Both the position numbers and the translations under genes were made by a program. The notes below the pieces were generated by a model, which made no database searches, had not been told where the DNA came from, and worked only from the letters and a program-made list of their open reading frames with translations. From positions 5,408,477 to 5,472,476 of the forward strand of contig JABAKD010000021.1 in NCBI GenBank assembly GCA_012845835.1: a stretch of 64,000 nucleotides of DNA. The letters are read 5' to 3'. Below are positions 32,336-41,467 of the stretch, one piece after another (position 1 is the first letter of the stretch; the number at the start of each line of letters is the position of its first letter). Source of the stretch: Undaria pinnatifida. Its lineage: Eukaryota > Sar > Phaeophyceae > Laminariales > Alariaceae.

Positions 32336-32630
32336 TTTGAATTTTCCCGAGCGACGGTATGGGAAAAGGTTCCCACTTGTTTACCACGGGACGGGAATGG
32401 GACGGGAATGAGAGAAACCATTTAGTTCACGGGACGGGACGGGAGTCCACGATTTTTAGGCTATACTGGATCATGGAACGAGTCAAGAACAGGTCGGGAA
32501 ATCGGTCGGCAACATAGTCGGAAAATCGGTCGGGAACATAGTCGGGAAATCCATCAGGAACATAGTCGGGAAAACGGTCGGGAGCATGGTCGGGAAATCA
32601 GTTGGGAACGTAGTCAGGATATTGTAACAG
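32336..32630 (+). repeat. GGTCGGGAA dispersed repeat, copy 1, with five 24-bp tandem units
   Basis: Five consecutive 24-bp units of the type GTCGGGAAATCGGTCGGGAA plus CATA occupy 32493-32612, with a sixth partial unit to 32624. Before them are TTCCCGAGCGACGGTATGGG, AAAAGGTTCCC, GGGACGGGAATGGGACGGGA and ATCATGGAACG. The same order recurs on the minus strand at 43020-43392. Confidence 0.75.
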
Positions 32631-33592
32631 TCTTCCGATTGGGGGTTGCGTGGTTGGTCGGGTGTTGGGGAGCGTGCCCCTCATGGGTTCCGGTGTCTTT
32701 TGTAGTCCCTTGTCATGGCTCGAAGGCCAGGCTCAAAGGGTATTATGCATTATTTCCCTAAAGAGGATGCTATAGCACAAACATTACAGGGTTAGGCACG
32801 GTAGGGCACCGTTTTGCAGAGTAGTGGAGGGTAGTGAGATGAGGGGCGTCCTGCTTGTCCCGTCATCGTCACCTGCATTATCGCCCATTTATGATGGCCT
32901 TGGCGTGAATGTGACTTCCAATATCACGTGGTTTCACCTCAACCATGACATGGTTTCACGTCGAATCTATAAACTATTATTCTACGGAGGACACTTCATT
33001 ACAATATGGCCAGCAGATGCACTCCGGAATGGTTGGGAACACGCTCGGGAACGCGGGCTGGGAGAAACGGTCGAAAAGGGGAAAATAATACCGAGTGTTA
33101 TATCGTATTGGTCAAGTGCTACCACTTGTTGGGCTGTCGACGTAGGTGCTGTTGGTATGATATTGATACACTATTCTACGTACACACTGGTACATCGGCG
33201 TCGACCTCTGCGACATACATCCACACGCCCGAAACATTTTGCTGTCGCCGACAGCGTACGCTCCTATCTTTGCCGGACTACCACCAGCAAAATGATTCAC
33301 TGGAGCTGATCTGGGGATGCCTGGGGTGGCTCTGCTTGGTTGAGCCGACGAAGCAGACCAGCCGGCACCATCCACCTTCACAACGCGTCCATGCTTTCCA
33401 TGTCTCGTGCGTGCGCACAGGGAGTAGGCGAGAACAAATAACTCGCAGCCGCTGACGTATTTTCCAATCGTGTCTGCAAGTGAATTTGTTCTCGCCTTAT
33501 GGTTAGTTGTAAAAGTACTACAACTAGTCTACGTGTACAACTATATTAATTATTCCCAGGCAAATTTTTTGGGAATTTTTTATGGTTAAAAA
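32631..33592. other. Unassigned; possible transposase N terminus and a small inverted repeat
   Basis: An ATG at 32715 opens a 26-codon frame (MARRPGSKGIMHYFPKED...) ending at 32795. Its style recalls the start of BED-finger or hAT transposases, but it is too short to call. A perfect 13-bp inverted repeat GGCGAGAACAAAT/ATTTGTTCTCGCC sits at 33428-33440 and 33483-33495. No gene can be supported. Confidence 0.25.
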
Positions 33593-33990
33593 ACAAAATG
33601 TATGAACGTCGGAACAGTGTGGAGTTTGGCGGAACGAAGAGGAAGGAACGAAATATTGGAGAACTGGGTAGGGGTGGTTCCAGGGGTGGGAATGACGGGA
33701 ACGATAGGAGGACCTCAGCAGCAGAAAGTTAGCACAGCAGTAGCACATCAGCGGCGCGTATCGGATACAACAACCGGTAGAGGTTGAAGGAGGTAGCGAC
33801 AGCGCAGAAGCGACAACAGTAACACATTAGCGGCGAGTATCGGATACAACAACCGGTAGAGGTTGAAGGAGATAGCGACAGCGCTGCAGCGACAGCAGCA
33901 GCGGTAGCAATAGGGAGAAGATTGGCGTTAGGAGCATAGGGGGGTAGAGAGCCGGCACGGGGAGACACCAATCGAAATATAAGACGCAAT
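33593..33990 (+). repeat. Left direct repeat A1 of the retrotransposon, with 79-bp internal duplication
   Basis: It shares with A2 (40771-41100) the words ACGTCGGAACAGT, GAGAACTGGGTA, GAGGACCTCAGC, CAACAACCGGTAGAGG, GGTAGCAATAG, GAGAAGAT, AGCATAGGGGGGTA and ACACCAATCG. In A1 the block from GCACATCAGCGGCG to CGACAACAG is present twice (33741-33819 and 33820-33898). A2 has it once. Confidence 0.8.
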
Positions 33991-33991
33991 C

Positions 33992-35790
33992 ATGGCTGGA
34001 AGGGAGTTGTACGAGAACATGTCATCCTCACAGGAACGGGAAGTAGGCTTCCAGGCGAAGATCAGAAAGCTGCGGGTGGAGCTGGAAGAGACGGAGCGCA
34101 TGAGGAAAAGAGGACTGGAGAGGAGGGAAAACACAAGGGGAGCGAAGGAGAGCGTCGATGAGGTGTGGGAGGTACGAAAGCCAGTGGACCAGATAGCAGG
34201 CTCTCAGAAGCAGGGTAACGGTCAGAACCAATTTCTTGAAGAACTGGGCAAGGAGAGAGACGGGGGTGAAGGTAGAAGGGCGGAAGAGAGGTGGAAAGCA
34301 ATATTTGAGAGCGAGGTCGAAGAGGAGGTTGGCAGTAGAATACGCGCGAGAGAACCGAGTAAGGACATGGCTGACGAAATGGATGAACTCGCAAGTAGCC
34401 CACAACAGCAAGGGCGGCACAAGGAGACGCGGGGGCATGACACGCACTTCCAGCCGGAGGAATGGCGAGACATGGGCCACCCCTGCGAACACAGGGGGGT
34501 TTCATATGACACTGAGGCCTAGGAGGGGAGTGGCAGAACGAGACAAATGTTACTCTCAAAGAATTCAGCTGAACCACGGAGCCAAAGCCAAGAAGACGGG
34601 AGATGGGAAGCAGGAGGCAGGGGCCAACAAATAGAACCCACAGCTGAGGGCGGCTACTGGAGGCAGATGAGACGGGAAGACAGGGAAGGGTGGGAAGGAA
34701 GGAGCGAAGGTCCGATCACGGAACCTACAGCCGAATACGGTTATTGGGAGGATAGGACGGGAGGGCCGGAACAGGGAGCGTGGATGCAGGGAGGGAAAAG
34801 GAAAACGCTAGCATCGGGATAGGAGAGTAGAGGGTGGCTGGTGGCTTAGTGGGAAAAGGGGTAGGGGCGCACGGACGGGGCAACTAGCCGAAGACGGCTC
34901 CTGGGGGACGATGAGAGGAAGGGCCAACGGGGCGCGAGGATGGAAGGACAAGGAGGCGGCACCGGGGTGGGAAGGACGAGAAAGGTTTGGGGGGGCTGGG
35001 TGGAAGTGGAGCGGACAGGGACACGGGGCCAAGCAGCTACTTCAGGGAGCCAGAACCATCATCATGGGCGGAGGTGATGGGCATGGGCATGGGCATGTGA
35101 GGGGTAATCAGGGCAGACGGAGGAGTACCCCAATGGGGTTCGGTGAAGGAACGGGACATGTTATCGCTGTGCAGTGAGCGGTTCTTTGTGAACAGGAAAG
35201 AGGAAGGGGACCTGATGCGTTTTTTCGACCCGGGCACGACCATATATTCGAGAACAGAGAAGTCGGGGAAGCGCCCGAGTGTTGGTTGGACAGCTTTGCC
35301 AGACAGGGTGGAGGCTACGTTGGGTGTAATTTTGTACATAGCGAAACTCGCGACGGACGCGCACACGAAGATGGGACAGGCAGCGCTAGACCGGGTGTAG
35401 AATCAATGGGAGAAACCGTTCCACAGCCTGAAAGAGGGGGTTTACCACTTTTTTGTAACGAACAGGAGAGTTTTAGAGCCGGAGTACTTCCAGGATGAGT
35501 TCGGGACGCGGTTTAATGTGGACTTAGCGGAGTTAGAGGAAGACGTGCGGAGGGGAAATACGTGGCTGACGGCGGAAGAGGCCGGGCCCGTACCAGTCCC
35601 GGAGTTTAAGGCAACGCGGGCGTGGCTGGACATGGCGCCACTATACATGAAGGGGAGGAGTGAGTGTAGGGCTAGGGGAGAGATAGGGGGGGGGGCAGAG
35701 GGTAGGAAGAAGACAACCGGCGAGAAGAAGGGGGGCGGGGGCGGAGGGGTGCAGCAGGAGAACGCAAAGGTGAGGAAAGGAAGGATGTGA
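33992..35790 (+). pseudogene. ORF1 (gag-like) region of the retrotransposon
   Basis: The first frame (ATG 33992, stop 34522, 176 codons) is highly charged, with a predicted coiled coil from about residue 20 to 60 (heptads in IRKLRVELEETERMRKRG). A second frame (34547-34822 and onward) carries a PTAEGGYW/PTAEYGYW motif repeated two to three times. A third frame (35143-35790) is interrupted once by TAG at 35398. It contains FFVNRKEEGDLMRFF, GVYHFFVTNRRVLEPEYF and a Gly/Lys-rich tail. A degenerate knuckle-like CYIFKNGN...RKFEHG sequence follows near 35805. These features suit a nucleic-acid-binding Gag-like protein. Frame changes show decay. Confidence 0.55.
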
Positions 35791-36395
35791 GGGGAAGCAG
35801 GGAGTGTTACATCTTTAAGAACGGCAATATCTTCCCGTACATGGAGAAGTGGGGGGATCGCAAGTTCGAACACGGGCGCGAGAAGGGAAGGAAAGACGAG
35901 CGAGAGGGAGGGGGGAAGGGTTGAGAAGCGGGCAGCCCCGAGGGGGGAGGGGGAGGGGGTGTTGGCGGGGAGGAGAAGAACAAGAAGAACGAATTAAGAT
36001 ACTGGTCTTGCCAGAGCGCAGGGTCAACAACGTACGATTTCGGACGGGTGGACGAACGCAAGCACAGCGAGGGTCACCTTGTGGACCCGAAAAGCTGAAA
36101 GACCAATATCGAGAGGCGGCCGACACCGGGGTCAGTCAGACCGATCAATTCACGTGATAAAAAACGGGTTCGGGGCGGGGGGGGGCGTAGGGGCGAAAGA
36201 CCAGAGAGGAACAGGAACAGAAGGAGGGGACGGAAAAGGGGGAGGCAATAGGTTACGAAGAGGATAAGGAAACACGCGGGAAAGGGCGTGCAAGCGGAAG
36301 GGGCAAAGGAGAGTATGGAAAAGGAGCCGTACAGGACCAGGAAGAACGTACTTGTGGCATTGGGGCGGAAAGGCGGTGAATAAGAAGTACTGAGG

Positions 36396-36651
36396 AGTCG
36401 TTCTAAGGTGGCCTCTTCAAATTTTCTTTAATGAAATCGCCGGTTTCAAGACCAGCTCCCGGTCGTATCTCCTGGAATACGGTGTGTGTCTCTCGACACC
36501 CTCCCCGACGTCATCGAGATCGATAGGCCTTTGCACCAAAGAAAATTTATGAGTACGGTTTTTTCAATAGCATCCTTCCTCGTGTCGAGAAGCCATGAAA
36601 CGTTCGTTGAAGAAAATCGCTGGTTTCATGGGGGCTATCGCGGAATCAGTC
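36396..36651 (+). mobile_element. AGTCGTTC-family MITE, copy 2, inside the retrotransposon
   Basis: It begins AGTCGTTCTAAGGTGGCC and ends GGGGCTATCGCGGAATCAGTC. Internal landmarks match copies at 24644 and 56273 (GAAATCGCCGGTTTC, CCAGCTCCCGGTCGT, CTTCCTCGTGTCGAGAAGCC, GAAAATCGCTGG). TGAG lies on both sides (36391-36394 and 36652-36655) and could be a short target duplication. It post-dates the retrotransposon insertion. Confidence 0.7.
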
Positions 36652-36699
36652 TGAGCTGGCAAAATGGGGGCAGAGCGACGACGGCCAGGCCGCGGGCTC

Positions 36700-36985
36700 A
36701 AAGAACCAGGGGTGTATGAAAAAGTGGCCGCGCAAAGAACCAGGGGAGGGAGGTGCAGCAACGAGGCCGTACACGATCAAGCCGGGAGGGAACGCGGCAA
36801 CAGGCTACGCAAAGGGAAGGGGGGGGAAGTGGGCGGTGATTGGCTCGTACATGACCAAGGGGGAGGGGGACGCGGCAACGAGGCCGGGCAAAGAACGGGG
36901 GGGGGGCGGAGGCGGCAACGGAGCCGTACAGAACCTGGCGGGGCGGGAGCGGGTCCAGGGGGCTGCACAAAGACAAAGGGGGGGA
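36700..36985 (+). repeat. G-rich minisatellite, GCGGCAACGAGGCCGTACA type
   Basis: Four or more diverged copies of a unit containing GCGGCAACGAGGCC, then GTACA, a CAAAGAACC or GATCAAG word and a GGGGGAGG tract, spaced about 35-80 bp. It lies between ORF1 and the reverse transcriptase of the retrotransposon. Open frames here are repeat-driven on both strands. Confidence 0.5.
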
Positions 36986-37499
36986 AGCGGACGATGACGG
37001 GACCGCACACGTTCACAACCGGTGACCTTTCGGCAACGGGGTCGGAGGGATGGGACGTAGAGAAGGGGCGACGCACGAGGGGGGAATGACAGATCGTAGC
37101 AACGGGACTGCGTACGAGTTCAAGCGCGAGGAACGGGAGGCGGTCCTCATGTGGAGGAGCGCGCTAGGGCGCCTGGAGAAGACAGGGGCAGACGCAGACG
37201 AACGAGATCGACTGTTGGGGGTCGTGGCTAGGTTGGTTGGGAGAAGAGAGGGGACGTAGGGAAGGTGGTGTGGGCTTTAGGTGGAGAGCTGCTCGCACCA
37301 CATATTGACGTAGAGCAAGTGAAGAATGTTTTCGGGGAACAACACCAGATCGACCAGTTCGCACTGCTGGAACAGATGGCGAGGGTAGGCGCGCCGGTGG
37401 ATGTGGCACCAGGAGGTAAGGTAATCTCGAGCGGGAACTGGCATAAGGGAACCGAAGCAGCGCCAGACGACACGTGGTCGAGGTGTAGGAGAACCCAGT

Positions 37500-38170
37500 G
37501 GGAGACGTCAAGAAGGTAAGAGCGATCGTGATGCCGGTGAGACTATCGCGGAGAGTGCGAGGATCAATCCGGTGAGGGTGGTGGAAGAAAAAGGGAAGAG
37601 GAGGATAGCCTATGATTCGACGTTCAGCAGCAAACCGGAGCAACGGGGGGGGGGCGGGGGGCGACCGGCTAACAACACGACGTACTCGGTCCAGATTCCG
37701 GAACGCCACCTGATGGATGTGATGGGCCAAAATATCAAGAGGGCGCTGGGGCTGCGGGACAAATTCGAGATAAGTGAAAGTATCCTGATACAGAAGATAC
37801 ACGTGAAGAGCGCTTTTTGGCAGGTGGGAGTGGACGCAACAGGGGCAGAAACCTTCTGGTACGTGCGGAGAGGGTATTTGTTTATCGACTTGCGGTTGCA
37901 GTTGGGATGAAGGGGGAGCCCAGGGTGGTAAAAAGTGATCGCCAGCGCGATCCAGCAGGCACAGCGGCAGACGACAAAGGCATCGGCGACGGTCCTAGCC
38001 GCGGCAAGGACGCCACAGCGCATGTCCGAGTCGCGGGGCGTACGGGTTGTAGCGGTAGAGCCGCTGCCACGGGGCTGCATAGTCGAGGAGGTGGAGAGGG
38101 GAGGGGAGCAGGACCCAGCGTGGGTCGTCTTCCTCATGGATGATGCGGTTTCGGTGGAATTGCAGTAAGA
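37500..38170 (+). pseudogene. Reverse transcriptase of the tyrosine-recombinase retrotransposon
   Basis: One frame runs 37572-38168 with only two internal stops. Blocks in order: RRIAYDSTFSSKPEQ, a poly-Gly insert from a G tract, the palm motif KIHVKSAFWQVGV (about 37795-37835), FWYVRRGYLFIDLRLQLG, a GWRGSPGWW-like block (codons 37911-37935, two of them now stops), VIASAIQQAQRQT and the active-site FLMDDAVSVE (about 38130-38160). The first catalytic Asp of the palm is His here (HVKSAF where DVKSAF is usual), while the second box keeps both Asp as MDD. It would have made element cDNA. The His substitution and stops make it inactive. Confidence 0.75.
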
Positions 38171-38639
38171 AGCAGAGGGGGGAAGGTGCTGAGCGCTGTC
38201 GCAGGCACTGGCGTCGAATCACCACCAGGCGATGGGAGAAAGAGCAGCGGGGGAGGAGTGTCTGCTATCAATTAAGAAGGTGACGGATCCCCCCCCCCCC
38301 GACAGCAAATATTGGGCTGTGACCTACACACGGGGAGAATGACGATATCCTTACCGGGATGCAAGATCAATGACCGACGGGAGATGCTAAAAGAATGACC
38401 CGAGGAGAAAAGCAAGGCAACAAGACGGGCGGTCCTCGTGTTAGCTAGCAAACTGCACCACGTGGCGCGCATGGGCAGACCAGGCCGGTATTTCGTGCGG
38501 CGGCTTCTGCCGCGCAAGCTGCATCTGAACGGGCAGACGAAATGGGGAGGGGGGGGGCTGGAGAAAGGGCAGGGAGAAGACAGAGGGAGTGAGGGTTTTT
38601 AAACTGATGGAAGTGTTCATGGCAGCTGTGGAGTGGTGG

Positions 38640-39260
38640 AGATGGTGCGCTTGGCGGTTAGAGTGGATGGGGTTGGTGGCGCTGTTCTTCCGGTTCGTGA
38701 AATAGCCTCACAGAAGGACCTGGTTTTTCGACGCATCATTCGATGCGGTAGAGGGGCTATGCCTGGAGACGGGGGCGCAATGGAGGTACAACCTGACCGA
38801 GGAAGAGAGAACGAGGACGATTAGGAGCAGGAGGGGGGAGCACGTGAACAGGGTGTCCTTTAATGTTCTGGAGCTGCTCGGGATGGTAATTACGGCATTC
38901 GTGATTATCGTGATCAGGAAGGATAGGCCGGGGATGGTGGGAGAGCCAGTGCTGATGAGGGGGGACAGCTCGTTGGCGGTTCAGAGGGTGAAGAATTGCA
39001 AAGGGAAAAAATGGGAAGTGAGTTCGGGAGTGATGATGAGAGTTTTGGGGGTGTTACAGCAAATAGGCGGGTGGTGTTTCCAGGCAAAGCACGTGCGGGG
39101 GGGTGGAGAACGGGTTAGCAGACGGGATAACGAAGTAGAAGGAAGACGAAATCCAATCAAGGCTGACAAAATAATGCCCCGCCGTCTGGTGGCAAGCCCA
39201 GGAGCTTATAGCGGAAGGAGAGGGGACGTGCTCGGAGACTTTGCGCTCGGCTACGGACGT
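38640..39260 (+). pseudogene. RNase H domain of the retrotransposon
   Basis: The frame from about 38730 to 39110 contains FDASFDAVEG, then RVSFNVLELLGMVITAF, PVLMRGDSSLAVQRV (with the conserved Asp) and GGWCFQAKHVRG. After a frame change, ENGLADGITKWKEDEIQ follows (about 39105-39160). The order matches RNase H domains that follow RT in DIRS-order elements, and the ADGITKWK-type end is characteristic. It would remove the RNA strand of the cDNA hybrid. A stop and frameshifts are present. Confidence 0.7.
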
Positions 39261-39279
39261 GGGTGAGTTGCGAAGTCGA

Positions 39280-40500
39280 GTCGAAAGACGTATGCGCAAG
39301 GTTGGAGAATGTGGGCGAGTTGGAGGATGATGAGGGGGAAAGGGAGCTGGTTGGAGAAGGAGCTGGACGAGTGGGAGTTGGTGGAGGAGCTGACAGAGTT
39401 TATGGCCTACTACTGCGCGGAAAGGAAGAATACGGAGGCGACCGTGGCAGGGAAGTTGATGGCAGTAAACGTTTATCACGAGCATTGGGGGGGGCTGTCT
39501 CTGCCGCTGCAGCATTTCAGCATTTAGGCGGAGAAGAAAGGAATCAGCAGGGCTCATACAGAAGCGGGGAACAAGGCACGGGAAAGGAGGCCGCTGAAGT
39601 CGGAGATGATCAGAAAAGAAAGGAAGAATACGGAGGCGATCGTGGCGGGGGAGTTGATGACAGTGAACGTTTATCACGAGCATTGGAGGGGGCTGTCTCT
39701 GCCGCAGCAGAATTTCAGGATTAAGGCGGTGAAGAAAGGAATCAGAAGAGCGCATTGCAGAAGCGGGGAATAAAGCACGTGAAAGGAGGTCGCTGACGTG
39801 GGAGATGATCAGAGTGGTGGAGGAGAGTGTCGGCGCGTAAGGGGTAGGGGGGAGGATCGTGTGGATCGGGCTGGTCTTGCCGCAACAGCTGTTGCTGACG
39901 GCCTTGGAACTGTTCGCAGAGGAAGGAGGGAAGGTGCACGAGATGTGGCCTTCTTCGAGAAAGGGGCGCACCTGGGACCGGGAAGGAGGAAGGCGGCGGA
40001 TACGGTGGAGATCCGTTTCAACGGGGGAAAAGGAGACCAGGGGAGAAAAGGCGCGGAAGCCGTGAGAACAAAAGGAACCGGGGGGGCGTGGAGTAGGCCC
40101 GGAAGGGAACGAAGTGGACCGGATGGTGGAGCTGGTAGGCTATTATGGGCAGACGGTTCCGGGGGGGGAGAGCGCCCCGTTGATGGCATACAGGAGCGGG
40201 GGAAGGTGGACGGCATGGACGAAGGGGCAAGCGACGTTTTGCTTAAAGAGTGGGCTGAGAGAGAGTGCGGAGGAAATGGAAGGAGCAAGAGAGGGGGGCA
40301 GTGGGAGAGCTGGTTCAAGAGGAATTCGCGCTACACTTGGAAAGCGACAAGGCTGGCAGGGATGGGAGCACAACCGTCGGTGATCCAGAGAGAAGGAAGG
40401 TGGGTGTCGCAGGCATTCATGGGGTACGTGGGATCGAATATGGAAGACCCCCTTTGGGTGTCAAGGATACTGGTAGGGAGGTCAAGAGCGCCTAGCCGAC
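39280..40500 (+). pseudogene. Tyrosine recombinase of the retrotransposon, with 198-bp internal duplication
   Basis: In the N-terminal half the segment TVAGKLMAVNVYHEHWGGLS ... is repeated (39421-39618 and 39619-39816), so the core-binding domain is partly duplicated. The catalytic part continues through RIVWIGLVLPQQLLL, a LFAEEGGKVHEMW block, PLMAYRSGGRWTAWTKGQAT (about 40180-40235), a decayed ALHSLR-like box (reads ALHLES), MGAQPSVIQREGRW and SQAFMGYV with the likely catalytic Tyr (about 40430). It ends NMEDPLWVSRILV. It would insert the circular cDNA by site-specific recombination. The frame changes at least three times. Confidence 0.75.
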
Positions 40501-40574
40501 AGCCGGGGCAAGGGACAAGATGGGGACGCGAGGGGTAGAAAAGGGTAGGTGCGGTCGTAGAACGCGACGTGCGA

Positions 40575-41460
40575 ATGGGCTTCTGGTTGTTGAGGTTATG
40601 TGTCGGGGGTAGAGGGCAGGTCAGCCACGTAAAAAGCCGGGAGAAAGAGCGGGGGAGGAGGGCGGGGGGGGAGGGCAAAGGAAACGGGACGAGGGAGAGC
40701 GTCAGTCCCCCCTACCCCCCCCTCCCCGTAAAGAACGCCGTGGTAAACATGAACACGCATATTTTCGTGAAAAAGAGACCACAATGGAAAAACGTCGGAA
40801 CAGTATGGAGATTGCCGGAACTACGAAGAGATATAGGAATATCGGAGAACTGGGTAATAGGAGGGGGGTTGTTTCAGAGTGAAAAATGACGGGAAAAATA
40901 CGAGGACCTCAGCGGCTATGAGGTAGCAAAGCAGCAGCACAGCAGCAGCGAGTACCGGATTCAACAACCGGTAGAGGTAGAAGGAACCAGGGACCAGGCA
41001 GCAACAACAGCAGCAGTGGTAGCAATAGAGAGAAGATCGGTGGTAGGATCATAGGGGGGTAAAGAGGCAGTACGGGGAAACACCAATCGCAATCTCCCAC
41101 CCACCCGGCCCAATTTTGTCAGGAGTGGGAGGGCTAACGCGGAGGTGAGGGGGTGGGGGGCGTGGGGAGGACGGGAAGGAAGGGCAGGGGTTAATTCATT
41201 GCTCTTCCTGTTTTTGTATATTGGTTCCTTCGTGGGGCGGGGGGGGGGGGTTGTGGTTGTTGGGGTTATCTGTCGGAGTAGAGGGCGGGTCAGCCGTGTA
41301 CAGTAGACGGGGAATGGAGCGGGGGGGGGGTGGGGGGGGGGAGGGAAACGGGACGAGGGAGAGCGCCAGTTTCCACCCCCCCCCCCCCCCCCTTGCCCCT
41401 CCCCCGCGGAGAACGCCGTGATATTTATGAGCATGCATATTTTCGTGAAGTGGGAGGTCA
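40575..41460 (+). repeat. Right split direct repeats B1-A2-B2 of the retrotransposon
   Basis: B1 (40575-40770) and B2 (41245-41460) share GGTTGTTG-GGTTAT, TGTCGG, GTAGAGGGC, GGTCAGCC, a G tract, GAAACGGGACGAGGGAGAGCG, a C tract, GAACGCCGTG and GCATATTTTCGTGAA. A2 (40771-41100) repeats A1. The spacer between A2 and B2 is about 140 bp. Order B1-A2-B2 follows the tyrosine recombinase directly. Confidence 0.75.
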
Positions 41461-41467
41461 AATACAG

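Larger units (their letters stand above)
33593..41460 (+). mobile_element. Tyrosine-recombinase retrotransposon with split direct repeats (PAT/Ngaro layout), decayed
   Basis: Layout is A1 (33593-33990), ORF1-like region, reverse transcriptase, RNase H, tyrosine recombinase, then B1 (about 40575-40770), A2 (about 40771-41100) and B2 (about 41245-41460). A1 resembles A2 and B1 resembles B2, all as direct repeats. This A1...B1-A2-B2 order is the hallmark of the PAT and Ngaro groups within DIRS-order retrotransposons, which integrate through a circular intermediate with a tyrosine recombinase instead of a DDE integrase. Coding parts are full of stops and frameshifts. One MITE is inserted at 36396, and tandem minisatellites have grown inside. 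The plus strand is strongly G-rich throughout. Confidence 0.8.

Noticed and set aside
32493-32624. CRISPR array
   Set aside because: Units are contiguous 24-bp repeats without spacers, in a eukaryotic transposon-rich context.
33428-33495. Tiny inverted-repeat transposon
   Set aside because: A single perfect 13-bp inverted repeat 68 bp long with no duplication or second full copy is not enough to call an element.
34028-37802. Several long minus-strand frames rich in Pro, Ser and Leu
   Set aside because: They are complements of the G-rich retrotransposon coding strand and its minisatellites.
39054-39971. 305-codon minus-strand open frame
   Set aside because: It is antisense to the RNase H and tyrosine recombinase of the retrotransposon and reflects the G-rich codon pattern of the sense strand (Pro/Leu/Ser-rich product).
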